Shown: in pieces, positions 36,016 through 44,973 of the stretch
How positions within the stretch are numbered: the stretch's first letter is position 1
How the letters are laid out: each line of letters opens with the position of its first letter
NCBI GenBank assembly: GCA_028819255.1
Contig: JAPPMB010000006.1
Coordinates: 1-64,000 of the forward strand
Origin: Bryobacterales bacterium
GTDB taxonomy: Bacteria; Acidobacteriota; Terriglobia; Bryobacterales; UBA6623
Length of the DNA: 64,000 bases
Direction of reading: 5' to 3'
The notes under the pieces: generated by a model
Told to the model about the DNA's origin: nothing
Seen by the model: only the letters and a program-made list of their open reading frames with translations
Database searches by the model: none
Made by a program: the position numbers and the translations under genes

Positions 36016-36220
36016 GTGACGGGCTTGACCGAGCGGCAACGGGAGATCCTTGCGTTAATCGACCGGGCGGGCCGCGCCATGGCACTGCGCGAAGTCCTTG
36101 CCGCGTTGGGGCCACAAACCAATAGGCGCCAATTGCGTGAAGATCTCGCCACGCCAAGGGCTCAAGGTTCGGTTGCACACCTGTGGGGCGCGGTCGGGGG
36201 AGCGCTGGAAAAGCTTCTGA
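36016..36220 (+). pseudogene. Remnant of a winged-helix domain (Fic C-terminal or DeoR-like)
   Basis: The frame begins LTERQREILALIDRAGRAMA and runs to about TPRAQGSVAH, a winged-helix pattern. From there the same frame becomes nonsense, while the shifted frame reads GARSGERWKSF before a stop at 36218-36220, close to the GRGRGARW ending of such domains. I infer a single-base frameshift in a formerly complete winged-helix tail. The N-terminal catalytic part is missing. The match is by eye. Confidence 0.4.
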
Positions 36221-36347
36221 GACTGTGGTCCGGCCCATTATCGGCGTGTCACTGTTTCGCACGGATTCGAGCCGGTGCCCGGAGGTGTTTGACGTCAGAG
36301 GATCGGGCTCTCTTGCGCCGTAGCCGGACCAAGCCTCCCCCGAACTC

Positions 36348-37502
36348 CTACCAGAACAGCATGTCGGAGTAGTTGCCCGCTGGGATCGGCGTCCCGCGCG
36401 GAATCTCGTAACGGGCGACAATGTCCTCGTTCAACTCGACGCCGAGACCAGGTCCCGTGGGCACTCTCATCTCGCCGTCCCGCAAATTGAGCGGCCGAGT
36501 CAGAAGGTCGTCAATCAGCGGATTGCCCGTCTGGTCGACTTCAACCGTCACGGCGTTGGGCAGGGACGCAACCAGATGAATGTTTGCCGTGAGAGCCACT
36601 GCATCGCTCCATGTGTGGGGAGCGACCTTGAGGCCGAGGGTTCCCGCTTGCTGGCCGATCCGCCGGGCTTCGGTGAATCCCCCGCAGCGGCAGCAGTCCG
36701 GCTGGACAACCTGCACCGCTCCCGAGTCCATCAGCTCGCGAAAGCCCTGCATGCCGAATTCGTTCTCGCCAGCGGCAACCGGAATCCCGCGCGTTGCCGG
36801 ACGCAGCGCGACGAACAGCCCGAGGTCTTCCGGTGCGAACGGTTCCTCAAGCCAGAAGATGCCGGCGTCCTCGAAACGCGGCATCATCGCCTGCGCTTCC
36901 CGCAGCGTATACCGGGCATTGCCGTCGATCATCAGGCGGCGCTCGCAGCCAATGGCATCGCGAACAGCGATCAGGGCGGAACTGTCGTAGTCTCTGCTCC
37001 GCCCGAGCCGCATCTTCATGGCCTCGAATCCGTGCGCGAGGTGCCGCTCCGCCTCTTCGGCGAGCTCGCGCGTGTGGGCCTTCCAGAGCAGCCCGCTCGC
37101 ATATGCCGGCACGGCGTCGCAGGTGGCCCCTGCAAGCTCCGAGATGGACTTGCCCTCGGCCTTGCCTCTCAGATCCCAGAGCGCGATGTCGATGCCGCCC
37201 AAGGCGGACATGGCGACACCCTTCCTTCCGTACCAGCGCGTCAGCCTGTAGCAGAGATCCCAGATGCCTTCGACATCGAGTGGGTTCCGTCCCGCAAGGG
37301 CCGGCCCGAGATGGTTCTCGACGACCGTGCGCGTCAGGTCCGGGTGCGAGTAGACGGAACCCAGCCCCGTCAGGCCCTCATCCGTGCGGACCTTGACCAG
37401 GCTGGTCAGCCTGCCCGTGCACACACCTCCTGCGTAGCGGAAGCGACGTTCCGGCGGATATTCGAACTGCAGATTTGTGACGGTGATGTCCCGGATTCGC
37501 AT
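36348..37502 (-). CDS. Enolase-superfamily dehydratase, mandelate-racemase subgroup
   Basis: A 384-residue enzyme. The active-site set nearly matches mandelate-racemase numbering: metal ligands Asp193 (MIDGNARY), Glu219 (WLEEPF) and Glu246 (AAGENEFG), the Asp269-His296 dyad (QPDCC, APHTWSD), and Lys163-x-Arg165 where the racemase has Lys-x-Lys. Arg in place of the second Lys occurs in several acid-sugar dehydratases, so dehydration of a sugar acid (galactonate/fuconate type) is more likely than racemisation. It is a cytoplasmic enzyme. The SSS symporter gene lies 50 bp upstream on the same strand and probably imports its substrate. Confidence 0.85.
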   Translation of the reverse strand: MRIRDITVTNLQFEYPPERRFRYAGGVCTGRLTSLVKVRTDEGLTGLGSVYSHPDLTRTVVENHLGPALAGRNPLDVEGIWDLCYRLTRWYGRKGVAMSALGGIDIALWDLRGKAEGKSISELAGATCDAVPAYASGLLWKAHTRELAEEAERHLAHGFEAMKMRLGRSRDYDSSALIAVRDAIGCERRLMIDGNARYTLREAQAMMPRFEDAGIFWLEEPFAPEDLGLFVALRPATRGIPVAAGENEFGMQGFRELMDSGAVQVVQPDCCRCGGFTEARRIGQQAGTLGLKVAPHTWSDAVALTANIHLVASLPNAVTVEVDQTGNPLIDDLLTRPLNLRDGEMRVPTGPGLGVELNEDIVARYEIPRGTPIPAGNYSDMLFW

Positions 37503-37552
37503 GCGACAGATTTGGACGCCGGGAATGGGGTGCCCGACTGGGATTGGTCAGC

Positions 37553-39301
37553 CTACCAGAACACCACAAAGCTCAGGAATGCTCCGACCAGGAATGTCGC
37601 CGCGCCCAGAGCAACAGGAAGTCCCAGGCCTTTGGGCGAAGCCGGCTGATTGGCCCACGCCCCGAGCTTGCTGCTTGCCAGCCAGCCTTTCTCTTTGAGC
37701 GCCCGAGGCTCGCGGGTCGCCTCCGCGCCTCGCACCGCAGTCACCGCCACCATGACTCCGGCGGTCAGCAGCAGGCTGATCACCGTGCTCGCATAGTTGT
37801 TCAGGAAGAGCGGCGGGAGAATCGCAACTCCATGCGCGGTCGCGAAGAAGGGAGCGAGCAGCTTGAGCGTGCCGTAGAGAATTCCCGCCAATAGGCCCCA
37901 GACCGCACTCGACCTATGGACCCGCGTAAACGCTCCCATCAGGTACACTGCCAGCAGCGGCACGACGAATGCTCCGATCCAGTCGACCAAGACCATCAGC
38001 ATTCCCCGCTCCTGGAGCAGCAGAGGCACGAACGCGAATGCCCCGAAGATCACCAGCGGCGTGAGGATCCGGCTCGTAGCAACGTAGTACCGATCGTCGC
38101 GGTATGGAACGAAGATCCTGGCGAAAATGTCCCGCACCAGCAGTGAGGGCACCGTCGAGCCGATCGAGTCGAACGTCGAGAACGACGCCGCGACGACGCC
38201 CGCCACCACAAGGCCGCGCACGCCTGTGGTGGTCAGCTCCGAGACGAGCAGCGGAAACACCGAGTCCCGGACCTGAAGAGCTGCGGACAACGGCATCAGG
38301 CCCGGCTCCGGGTACAAGGCGCGTCCCATGATCCCGATCACGAGGTTCGTGAAGTTCACCCCAAGCAGGATGAGGCCCGAGACCACCACTGCCATCCTCA
38401 TGTCCCACTCCGAGCGGGCACCGAACAGCCGCATCGACTGCGTGTGGTTCACGACGGCGTAGCCCAGGCCGATGATGATCCAGGCGAGGGCCGCCAGCCA
38501 GCTGGGAGTCACGCTGAAGATCTCGGCGGACTCGGGGTCATGAGTTCCTCCCAGAAGCAGCCTGCGGTCGATGGCGTCCGGGGACTCGCCGGCGACGGAC
38601 TGCCTCGAAACGTCGTCGCTCCCGACCCGGAGCAGCTCTTCGCCGAGACCGTGACGGTGGGCGTCGAGCTTGGCGTCCATGCCGCTCCAGCCCCCAACCG
38701 CCGCCCACGCCGCGAGAAAGAGCGCGATCGATGACGCGATCATGATGAGGCTCTGCAGGGCGTCCGTCACCGCGACGGAGCGCAGGCCGCCGAAGGCGGT
38801 GTACGCGGTCGCAAGGGCCGCAATCGCGACCACTCCCCACCACGCGGACACTCCCCAGCCGCCTACGATGGACAGGACAAGGTAAAGGGTTGTGGCAATG
38901 ATGCCCAGCACGAGCGTGCGATAGAGCGCCTGAACCAGCGCCGACACGACACGGGTCGAAAGGTCGAACCGCGCCTCGAGATACTCGGCATTCGTATACA
39001 TGCCGGCCCTGTACATGGGAACGGCGATCCAGTTGGCCAGCAGAGCCCAGCCTCCCGTGACGCCGACCCAGTTGGTCACCAGATAGCTCACTCCAACCGC
39101 GTACGTGCCGCCCGAATCGGCAACCAGATCGCTGGCATCGATGACCGTGGCGTACAGCGAGAGCCCGATCATCCACCAAGGAAGGGTCCTGCCCGCCAGG
39201 AACCAGTCGGCACTCGATCTGGTGTCGCGGCCGCGCAGCAGGCCGTACAGGATGATCCCTCCGTTGAGGGTCAGGACGATCGTCCAATCGAGGGGATCCA
39301 T
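37553..39301 (-). CDS. Sodium:solute symporter (SSS) family transporter
   Basis: A 582-residue Na+-coupled transporter with about 13-14 membrane helices. The beginning (DWTIVLTLNGGIILYGLLRG) and the family stretch ADWFLAGRTLPWWMIGLSLYATVIDASDLV are typical; the WWMIGLSLYAT region lies at helix 2, the Na+ binding area of the LeuT fold. Start ATG at 39301. It sits immediately upstream of the enolase-type dehydratase (50 bp) and reads away from the second cytochrome gene at 39322. Its substrate is likely the sugar acid or glycoside used by that dehydratase. Confidence 0.88.
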   Translation of the reverse strand: MDPLDWTIVLTLNGGIILYGLLRGRDTRSSADWFLAGRTLPWWMIGLSLYATVIDASDLVADSGGTYAVGVSYLVTNWVGVTGGWALLANWIAVPMYRAGMYTNAEYLEARFDLSTRVVSALVQALYRTLVLGIIATTLYLVLSIVGGWGVSAWWGVVAIAALATAYTAFGGLRSVAVTDALQSLIMIASSIALFLAAWAAVGGWSGMDAKLDAHRHGLGEELLRVGSDDVSRQSVAGESPDAIDRRLLLGGTHDPESAEIFSVTPSWLAALAWIIIGLGYAVVNHTQSMRLFGARSEWDMRMAVVVSGLILLGVNFTNLVIGIMGRALYPEPGLMPLSAALQVRDSVFPLLVSELTTTGVRGLVVAGVVAASFSTFDSIGSTVPSLLVRDIFARIFVPYRDDRYYVATSRILTPLVIFGAFAFVPLLLQERGMLMVLVDWIGAFVVPLLAVYLMGAFTRVHRSSAVWGLLAGILYGTLKLLAPFFATAHGVAILPPLFLNNYASTVISLLLTAGVMVAVTAVRGAEATREPRALKEKGWLASSKLGAWANQPASPKGLGLPVALGAATFLVGAFLSFVVFW

Positions 39302-39321
39302 GTTAGGCTGGACCTGAATTC

Positions 39322-41658
39322 ATGGTGTTCCGGGTGGCACTGGGGCTTGCGGCGGCTTTGTCGCTTGCCATTCCGATTCCCGGTGCGGAGCCGGATTCGG
39401 GCTTCTTCGAGAAGCGGGTTCGCCCGATCCTAGCGAATCGCTGCTTTGCCTGTCACGGCCCGCACGCAGGCGAAGGACAGGCGGGATTGAGGCTTGACAC
39501 GCTGGACGGGATGCTGCGGGGCGGCCGCTCGGGACCGGCCATTGTTCCCCGGCGGGCCGGCCAGAGTCTGCTGATCCACGCCGTCAACCACGACACGTCG
39601 CTGCAGATGCCGCCGAAGGCGAAGCTCTCCATCGACGAGGTCGCCGCACTGACCCGCTGGGTCGACGAAGGTGCCGCCTGGCCGAACGCGCCCTCGCCGA
39701 ACGCTCGCGCCTCAGGTTCACGGGAGGAGCAAGGCGGATTCACTGCAGAGGAGCGGGCTCACTGGGCCTTCCAGCCCATGCGAGATCCACAGCCCCCTCC
39801 TGGCGGCGAAAGCCCCATCGACGCGTTTATTCGGAACCGGCTGCGGGCGAAGGGCCTCGAACCGGTCCCGGCAGCGGACAAGCGGACCCTGATCCGCCGG
39901 GCGACGATGGACCTGCATGGCTTGCTTCCCTCCCCTGACGAGATCCGCGACTTTGTCGCGGACGAGTCCGAAGCGGCATTCGAGCGCGTGGTCGACAGGC
40001 TGCTCGCGTCGCCGCGCTACGGGGAACGCTGGGGACGCCATTGGCTGGATGTGGCCCGCTACGCGGACAGCAACGGCATGGACGACAACATCGTCCACGG
40101 CGATGCGTGGCGCTACCGCGACTATGTGATTCGGGCGTTCAACGAGGACAAGCCCTACAGCCGGTTCGTCCTCGAGCAGCTGGCCGGCGACGTGATCACC
40201 GCATGGGGCGACGCGAACCGTGAGGAGGGCCTGGTCGCGACAGGCTTCCTGATGCTCGGCCCCAAGATGGTCGGGGAGGACGATCCGGTCAAGCAGAAGC
40301 TCGACTTTGCCGACGAGCAGCTCGCGACGACCTCGAAGGCGATCCTGGCCCTGTCGGTCGATTGCGCCCGCTGCCACGACCACAAGTTCGACCCGATCCG
40401 GTCCTCGGACTACTACTCGCTGCTAGGCATGTTCACCAGCACCAAGACGGTCCTGACCTACCGGGTTACCTCGAAGCTCAACGCCACGGCGCTGTCGGGT
40501 CCCCAAGAAGACCGCCGCCTGTCGGAGATCGAGCGCAGATTCGACTACCACAGCGACTTCGTGACGAACTACAACCGCGCCACAACCCCCCAGCGGGTTG
40601 TTGACGCGCAGCAGGAGGCCCTGCAGGACGCGCTCGAGGAGTACTTCGAGATTCCCAAGGCAATGGCGGTTGCCGAGGGAGCCATCGCGGATCTCACCGT
40701 AATGATCCGCGGCAACCATCTGACGCCGGGCCCGCCGGCCCCCCGTCAGTTTCCTGCGATCCTGGCGGGCGAAAGCCAGACTCCGATCAGAAAAGGCAGC
40801 GGCCGCCGCGAGCTGGCGGACTGGCTGACGCGGGCCGACCATCCCCTGACCGCTCGCGTCATGGCGAACCGGATCTGGAAGTGGCACCTCGGACACGGGA
40901 TCGTCCGCACGACCGACAACTTCGGTGTGCTCGGGGACCGCCCCGACCATCCCGAGCTGCTCGACTGGCTCGCGATGCGGTTTGTAGAGGACGGCTGGTC
41001 GGTCAAGTCGCTGCACCGCAGGATCATGCTTTCAGGCGCCTATCAGCGCTCCTACTCCCAGGATGCCGGGGCCGCTGGAATCGATCCGGAGAACCGGCTG
41101 CTCTGGCGCGCGAACCGGCGCCGAATGGAGGCGGAGGCGATTCGTGACAGCCTCCTGGCCGTGTCAGGACAGCTGGACCCGGCAATGGGCGGCAAGACCA
41201 TGCGGCACAGGAACTTCACCAATCTCAACGCCAACGCGCTCTCGCGCGATCCGAGCCTGTACGAGTCCCGGCGACGCAGCGTGTACCTTCCAGTCCTGAG
41301 GAGCGCACTCTACGAGGTGCTGCAGGCATTCGACTTCGCAAACCCATCCACTTCCAACGGGATGCGCGGAAGCACGATGGTGGCCCCGCAGGCCCTCTTC
41401 ATGATGAACTCGGGCCTGATCGAGGACGCATCCCGCATGTTCGCCCTGCGCATCCAGCACGAAGGATCCGGCGGGGACTCCGGGCGCATCCAGCTGGCCC
41501 ACGAGATCGCCTACGCGCGACCCGCGGCTGATGACGAGGTCTCGTCCTGGACAGACTTCCTGGACCGCTACGAATCGATGGCGGGAAACCGTGCCGCGGC
41601 ATGGCAGGGCCTTTGCAGGATCCTGCTGTCCTCGAGCGAGTTCCTCTACGTACAATAG
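39322..41658 (+). CDS. DUF1549/DUF1553 protein with PSD1-type cytochrome c domain (second copy)
   Basis: A 778-residue exported protein of the same architecture as the one at 14544. Leader to about residue 22 (VALGLAAALSLAIPIPGAEP). Haem-c CFACH at 41-45 in the planctomycete cytochrome domain. DUF1549 at about 150-360 (RYGERWGRHWLDVARYADSN, CARCHDHKFDPI), DUF1553 at about 490-740 (NRIWKWHLGHGIVRTTDNFG). The DUF1501 partner follows 8 bp later. It is divergent from the SSS transporter with a 20-bp gap, so both may share a regulatory region. The role is inferred: extracytoplasmic carbohydrate or aromatic degradation with an unknown reaction. Confidence 0.92.
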   Translation: MVFRVALGLAAALSLAIPIPGAEPDSGFFEKRVRPILANRCFACHGPHAGEGQAGLRLDTLDGMLRGGRSGPAIVPRRAGQSLLIHAVNHDTSLQMPPKAKLSIDEVAALTRWVDEGAAWPNAPSPNARASGSREEQGGFTAEERAHWAFQPMRDPQPPPGGESPIDAFIRNRLRAKGLEPVPAADKRTLIRRATMDLHGLLPSPDEIRDFVADESEAAFERVVDRLLASPRYGERWGRHWLDVARYADSNGMDDNIVHGDAWRYRDYVIRAFNEDKPYSRFVLEQLAGDVITAWGDANREEGLVATGFLMLGPKMVGEDDPVKQKLDFADEQLATTSKAILALSVDCARCHDHKFDPIRSSDYYSLLGMFTSTKTVLTYRVTSKLNATALSGPQEDRRLSEIERRFDYHSDFVTNYNRATTPQRVVDAQQEALQDALEEYFEIPKAMAVAEGAIADLTVMIRGNHLTPGPPAPRQFPAILAGESQTPIRKGSGRRELADWLTRADHPLTARVMANRIWKWHLGHGIVRTTDNFGVLGDRPDHPELLDWLAMRFVEDGWSVKSLHRRIMLSGAYQRSYSQDAGAAGIDPENRLLWRANRRRMEAEAIRDSLLAVSGQLDPAMGGKTMRHRNFTNLNANALSRDPSLYESRRRSVYLPVLRSALYEVLQAFDFANPSTSNGMRGSTMVAPQALFMMNSGLIEDASRMFALRIQHEGSGGDSGRIQLAHEIAYARPAADDEVSSWTDFLDRYESMAGNRAAAWQGLCRILLSSSEFLYVQ

Positions 41659-41666
41659 GGCCGGGG

Positions 41667-43073
41667 ATGCGCACGATGCCACAGTCTTGGCGCCGATGGT
41701 CACGCCGCGAGGCGTTGAAGCAGATGGGCGCAGGGTTCGGCGGTCTTGCGATGTCCGCGCTGCTCGCCGATGAGGCGGTTGCGAAGGGGCCGCTCGCCGT
41801 TCGGGAGCCGCACTTTGCCCCCCGTGCCAAGCGCGTGATCATGCTCTTCATGTTCGGCGGACCGTCGCACATCGACACTTTCGATCCCAAGCCCATCCTG
41901 AATCGCGACAGCGGCAAGCCGCTTCCGTTCGCCAAGCCGCGGATCATCTCGTTCCCGCGCCGCGGCGGCGACCTGATCGGCTCCCCGTTCGAGTTCAAGC
42001 GGCACGGCGAGAGCGGCGCCGAGGTCAGCGAACTGTTTCCGCATGTGGCCGGGGTCGCCGACGAGCTCGCCATCGTGAGGTCGATGCACTGCACCAATCC
42101 GCGTCACGGGGGCGCGGTCCTCGAGTGGCACACGGGCAGCGACACCTTCATCCGGCCGGCGATGGGCTCGTGGCTCACCTACGGCCTAGGCTCGGAGAAC
42201 CAGAACGTGCCGGGCTACATCACGATCTGCCAGGCGCTGGCCGAAGGCGGGGCCAACAACTTCGGGTCCGCATTTCTGCCCGCCGCACACCAGGGAACGC
42301 CCCTCGGCTACGGCAACGTCAAGGCAAGCGACGCCCAGTTCCCGTTCATTGGCGACGTGGATCGAACACGTCTCCAGAGGCTCGAGCTGGACATGCTGTC
42401 GGAAGTCTCGCGGCGGCAAATTGACCGGTCGGGTCCGGACAGCGAACTGGAGAGCCGCATCGCGACGTTTGAACTGGCTTTCCGGATGCAGACCGAGGCG
42501 CCGGAGATCCAGCGCATCGACGGGGAGAGCGAGGCAACCCGCCGGCTCTACGGTCTGGACGACGCGGTGACCGAGGACTTTGGTCGGCAATGCCTCATGG
42601 CACGGCGATTCAGCGAGAGCGGAGTGCGTTTCGTCCAGTGCAACAGCAATGGCTGGGACCACCACTTCGACTTGACGAATCTGCTCCGGAAAATGTGCGC
42701 GCAAGTCGACAAGCCGATTGCGGGCCTGATCAGGGACCTCCGCGGACGGGGCCTGCTCGATGAGACGCTGGTCATTTGGGGCGGCGAGTTCGGGCGCACG
42801 CCCACAGCAGAGAATGCGGACGGCCGTGATCACAACCCGCACGGCTTCACAATGTGGCTGGCGGGCGGTGGCATCAAGCCCGGAATCACCTACGGCCGAA
42901 CCGACGAATACGGCTACTACAGCATCGAGGACAAGGTCCATTTTCACGACCTGCATGCGACAATCCTGCATATGCTCGGCCTGGACCACACCAGACTGAC
43001 ATTCCGGCACGCCGGCCGGGACTTTCGGTTGACCGACGTACACGGCGAGGTGGTCCGGGGCCTGCTCGCGTGA
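41667..43073 (+). CDS. DUF1501 Tat-exported protein (second copy)
   Basis: A 468-residue protein. The leader SRREALKQMGAGFGGLAMSAL is a twin-arginine signal. Conserved stretches IMLFMFGGPSHIDTFDPKP, GWDHHFDLTNLLRKM, VIWGGEFGRTPTAENADGRD and NPHGFTMWLAGGG correspond one to one with the first copy, so the pair is duplicated. Start at 41667 gives a good leader and follows GGCCGGGG; a GTG/ATG further upstream would place the leader too far in. It is co-transcribed with the haem protein 8 bp upstream. Confidence 0.9.
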   Translation: MRTMPQSWRRWSRREALKQMGAGFGGLAMSALLADEAVAKGPLAVREPHFAPRAKRVIMLFMFGGPSHIDTFDPKPILNRDSGKPLPFAKPRIISFPRRGGDLIGSPFEFKRHGESGAEVSELFPHVAGVADELAIVRSMHCTNPRHGGAVLEWHTGSDTFIRPAMGSWLTYGLGSENQNVPGYITICQALAEGGANNFGSAFLPAAHQGTPLGYGNVKASDAQFPFIGDVDRTRLQRLELDMLSEVSRRQIDRSGPDSELESRIATFELAFRMQTEAPEIQRIDGESEATRRLYGLDDAVTEDFGRQCLMARRFSESGVRFVQCNSNGWDHHFDLTNLLRKMCAQVDKPIAGLIRDLRGRGLLDETLVIWGGEFGRTPTAENADGRDHNPHGFTMWLAGGGIKPGITYGRTDEYGYYSIEDKVHFHDLHATILHMLGLDHTRLTFRHAGRDFRLTDVHGEVVRGLLA

Positions 43074-43392
43074 GCCGGCCGCGAATGTCCTTCGAGACTA
43101 CCGGCTTCTGCAGTCTGTCCCGGGGAGTCGCGCTGCGAAGCCTCCGCATGCCCGAGGCGGCCTGGGCGCGCGACTTGTCCTTGGAGGCGACGTGACCCAA
43201 CCAGGGCGTTGTTCCTTGGAGGCAGCGCCGGTAGAAGTCCTCGACCTTCACTAGCTGGGCCTAGTTCTTCCGCTTCATGCTCTTTCGCCAGTCTGTGGGA
43301 ACTCTCCCCTGCCATCCAGAGAGGGATGGACGGCAAGCGGTTGACCTAACAGCATCTCACCGCCGACATCTGAGTCACTAGGCCCGAGCATG
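43074..43392. other. Intergenic stretch, no gene recognised
   Basis: Falls from the GC-rich second DUF1501 gene into a lower-GC island. No frame is convincing. Confidence 0.35.
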
Positions 43393-43644
43393 CTACGTGT
43401 CATTGGTCCTCCTAGCTTGCTTTCTTCGTTTCCGTCGAAGTCTCTGATCCAGTCGCTCTGCCTCCAAGGGTAGAGTATGGCCGACAATTTTCGCTTGGCC
43501 TGGACTCATCAGACAGTATCGACCTTCTCCCCGTCCGTGTCCCCCAATGCGGACGCACACTGAATCCCTCTGCCATCCCGGACCTGCATCTATGTAGATT
43601 GGATCGAGAGAACTGTTCGTCTCAAGCTTGATCTCTTCTCCCAC
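43393..43644 (-). CDS. Small unknown protein with strong ribosome-binding site
   Basis: An 83-residue protein, GTG start, preceded by AAGGAGGAG six bases before the start, the strongest Shine-Dalgarno in this stretch. Sequence contains RIGGHGRGEGRYCLMSPGQA and ends in a very basic LRRKRRKQARR tail, suggesting nucleic acid or membrane-surface binding. No family recognised. It lies in a low-GC island and reads in the same direction as the secreted protein upstream. Confidence 0.5.
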   Translation of the reverse strand: MGEEIKLETNSSLDPIYIDAGPGWQRDSVCVRIGGHGRGEGRYCLMSPGQAKIVGHTLPLEAERLDQRLRRKRRKQARRTNDT

Positions 43645-43848
43645 AACACTCCTCCTTCGCCGTCAAGTCCAAGGGGGGAGGCTACAGACCAAACCGCCCC
43701 CTGGACATCGCACCAGGGACGGAGCGAAAGGTAGTTCCCCGTCCCCATGTGGGTGCGAATACCCTTCTGTCCACGGTTTCGCATGCACGATCGTGAATCC
43801 ACCGTCAATCCAAAGCCACTGTCCTTCGTAGCAGTTGAACTCCAAAGA

Positions 43849-44715
43849 TCAATGACTTCCTCTTGCGGCTGGGACACTCGTCAACTGCACTGACCCTCCC
43901 TCAACATATTCCAGGCTTAGCCCAGTAACGGAGAGTCTGCCGTTTTCTCCACGGACGTGAACCGATCCCACAAATTCCTCACCGATCTCATCCGACGCTT
44001 CGTGAAAGAATTCTGTAATGAACCTCGCGTTGTGGAAGTGTTCTGAAAATGGTTTGATGGATGCATCGAACTGATACACTGGGACTGCATTGCTTATCGC
44101 ACAATGGCCAGAATCATCGTATAGCTCCATGGACACAAAGGTTCCTATGGGGAAGTCGCGCCGACCACGAAGTGTCCAAGCAAGTCCGGTATTGTGTTCT
44201 CCCGCCTTGTAGCTCACGGGAAGCTCGAAAATGTGACCAAGATTGGAGACTCCGTCATCGTAAGAAACACCGACCGAGTCCATAATCCGTACATCACGGA
44301 CGATACGGAACAACATCGACGCTGCGATTTGACTTTCTCCTAGCCCATAGTCTGGAGTGTGCCTAGTGATGACCAAGAAGCCAGTTCGGATTTCTTCATC
44401 GCCTCGGAGAATGAGCGTCCTTGTTCCCTTCGATGGAAAAGACGGTATGGAATGTAGAGGAGCAGCAAGGCCCTTGCTATACCGTCTCCCGTTGATACTC
44501 AATGTGCCTTCCCATCGAGCGCCTCCCCGCGTAGGGTAGAGTACAACATCACCGGCCCACAGCGGCACATAAGCTTTGTCCCCGTTGGTGATCTGGACTT
44601 GGACTTGATACTCCAAGTCCGTTCTTACCCCGCCCAATGCAATGTGCGGAAACACCGCGCCACGGACATTTAGGCTCGAAAACAAGGATAGAAATACGAT
44701 CAACAGCAGGCTCAT
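43849..44715 (-). CDS. Secreted protein of unknown function
   Basis: A 288-residue protein. The leader MSLLLIVFLSLFSSLNVRGA is a classic signal peptide. The mature part has many beta-strand-like segments (EYQVQVQITNGDKAYVPLWA, RTLILRGDEEIRTGFLVITR, SYKAGEHNTGLAWTLRGRRD) and no Cys-rich or catalytic motif that I recognise; it looks like an immunoglobulin-like or lectin-like beta-sandwich. The ATG at 44715 is preceded by AAGGAG. GC content is about 43-50 percent, lower than the neighbours, suggesting import by transfer. Confidence 0.65.
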   Translation of the reverse strand: MSLLLIVFLSLFSSLNVRGAVFPHIALGGVRTDLEYQVQVQITNGDKAYVPLWAGDVVLYPTRGGARWEGTLSINGRRYSKGLAAPLHSIPSFPSKGTRTLILRGDEEIRTGFLVITRHTPDYGLGESQIAASMLFRIVRDVRIMDSVGVSYDDGVSNLGHIFELPVSYKAGEHNTGLAWTLRGRRDFPIGTFVSMELYDDSGHCAISNAVPVYQFDASIKPFSEHFHNARFITEFFHEASDEIGEEFVGSVHVRGENGRLSVTGLSLEYVEGGSVQLTSVPAARGSH

Positions 44716-44973
44716 CCCTTTCTCCTTCTTGCGGTGGTAAACTGGGATGGCGAGGAACATGCGAACCGAAACCGTTCCTTCCGACCAGAATTCAACTAGA
44801 ACAGAAGGTGAGTACCGAACCGAAAATCGCACCCTCCATCATCATTTGATACTCGGAGTTCCACGGATCATTCCGATTCCCGGATCAGGAGCCCGCGCAC
44901 GTCATTCATCACCAGCTTCGAACCCCATGGCCTCGCTCGGAATCGAGCGTAACTTGGGCGAGTCTAACCTCTT

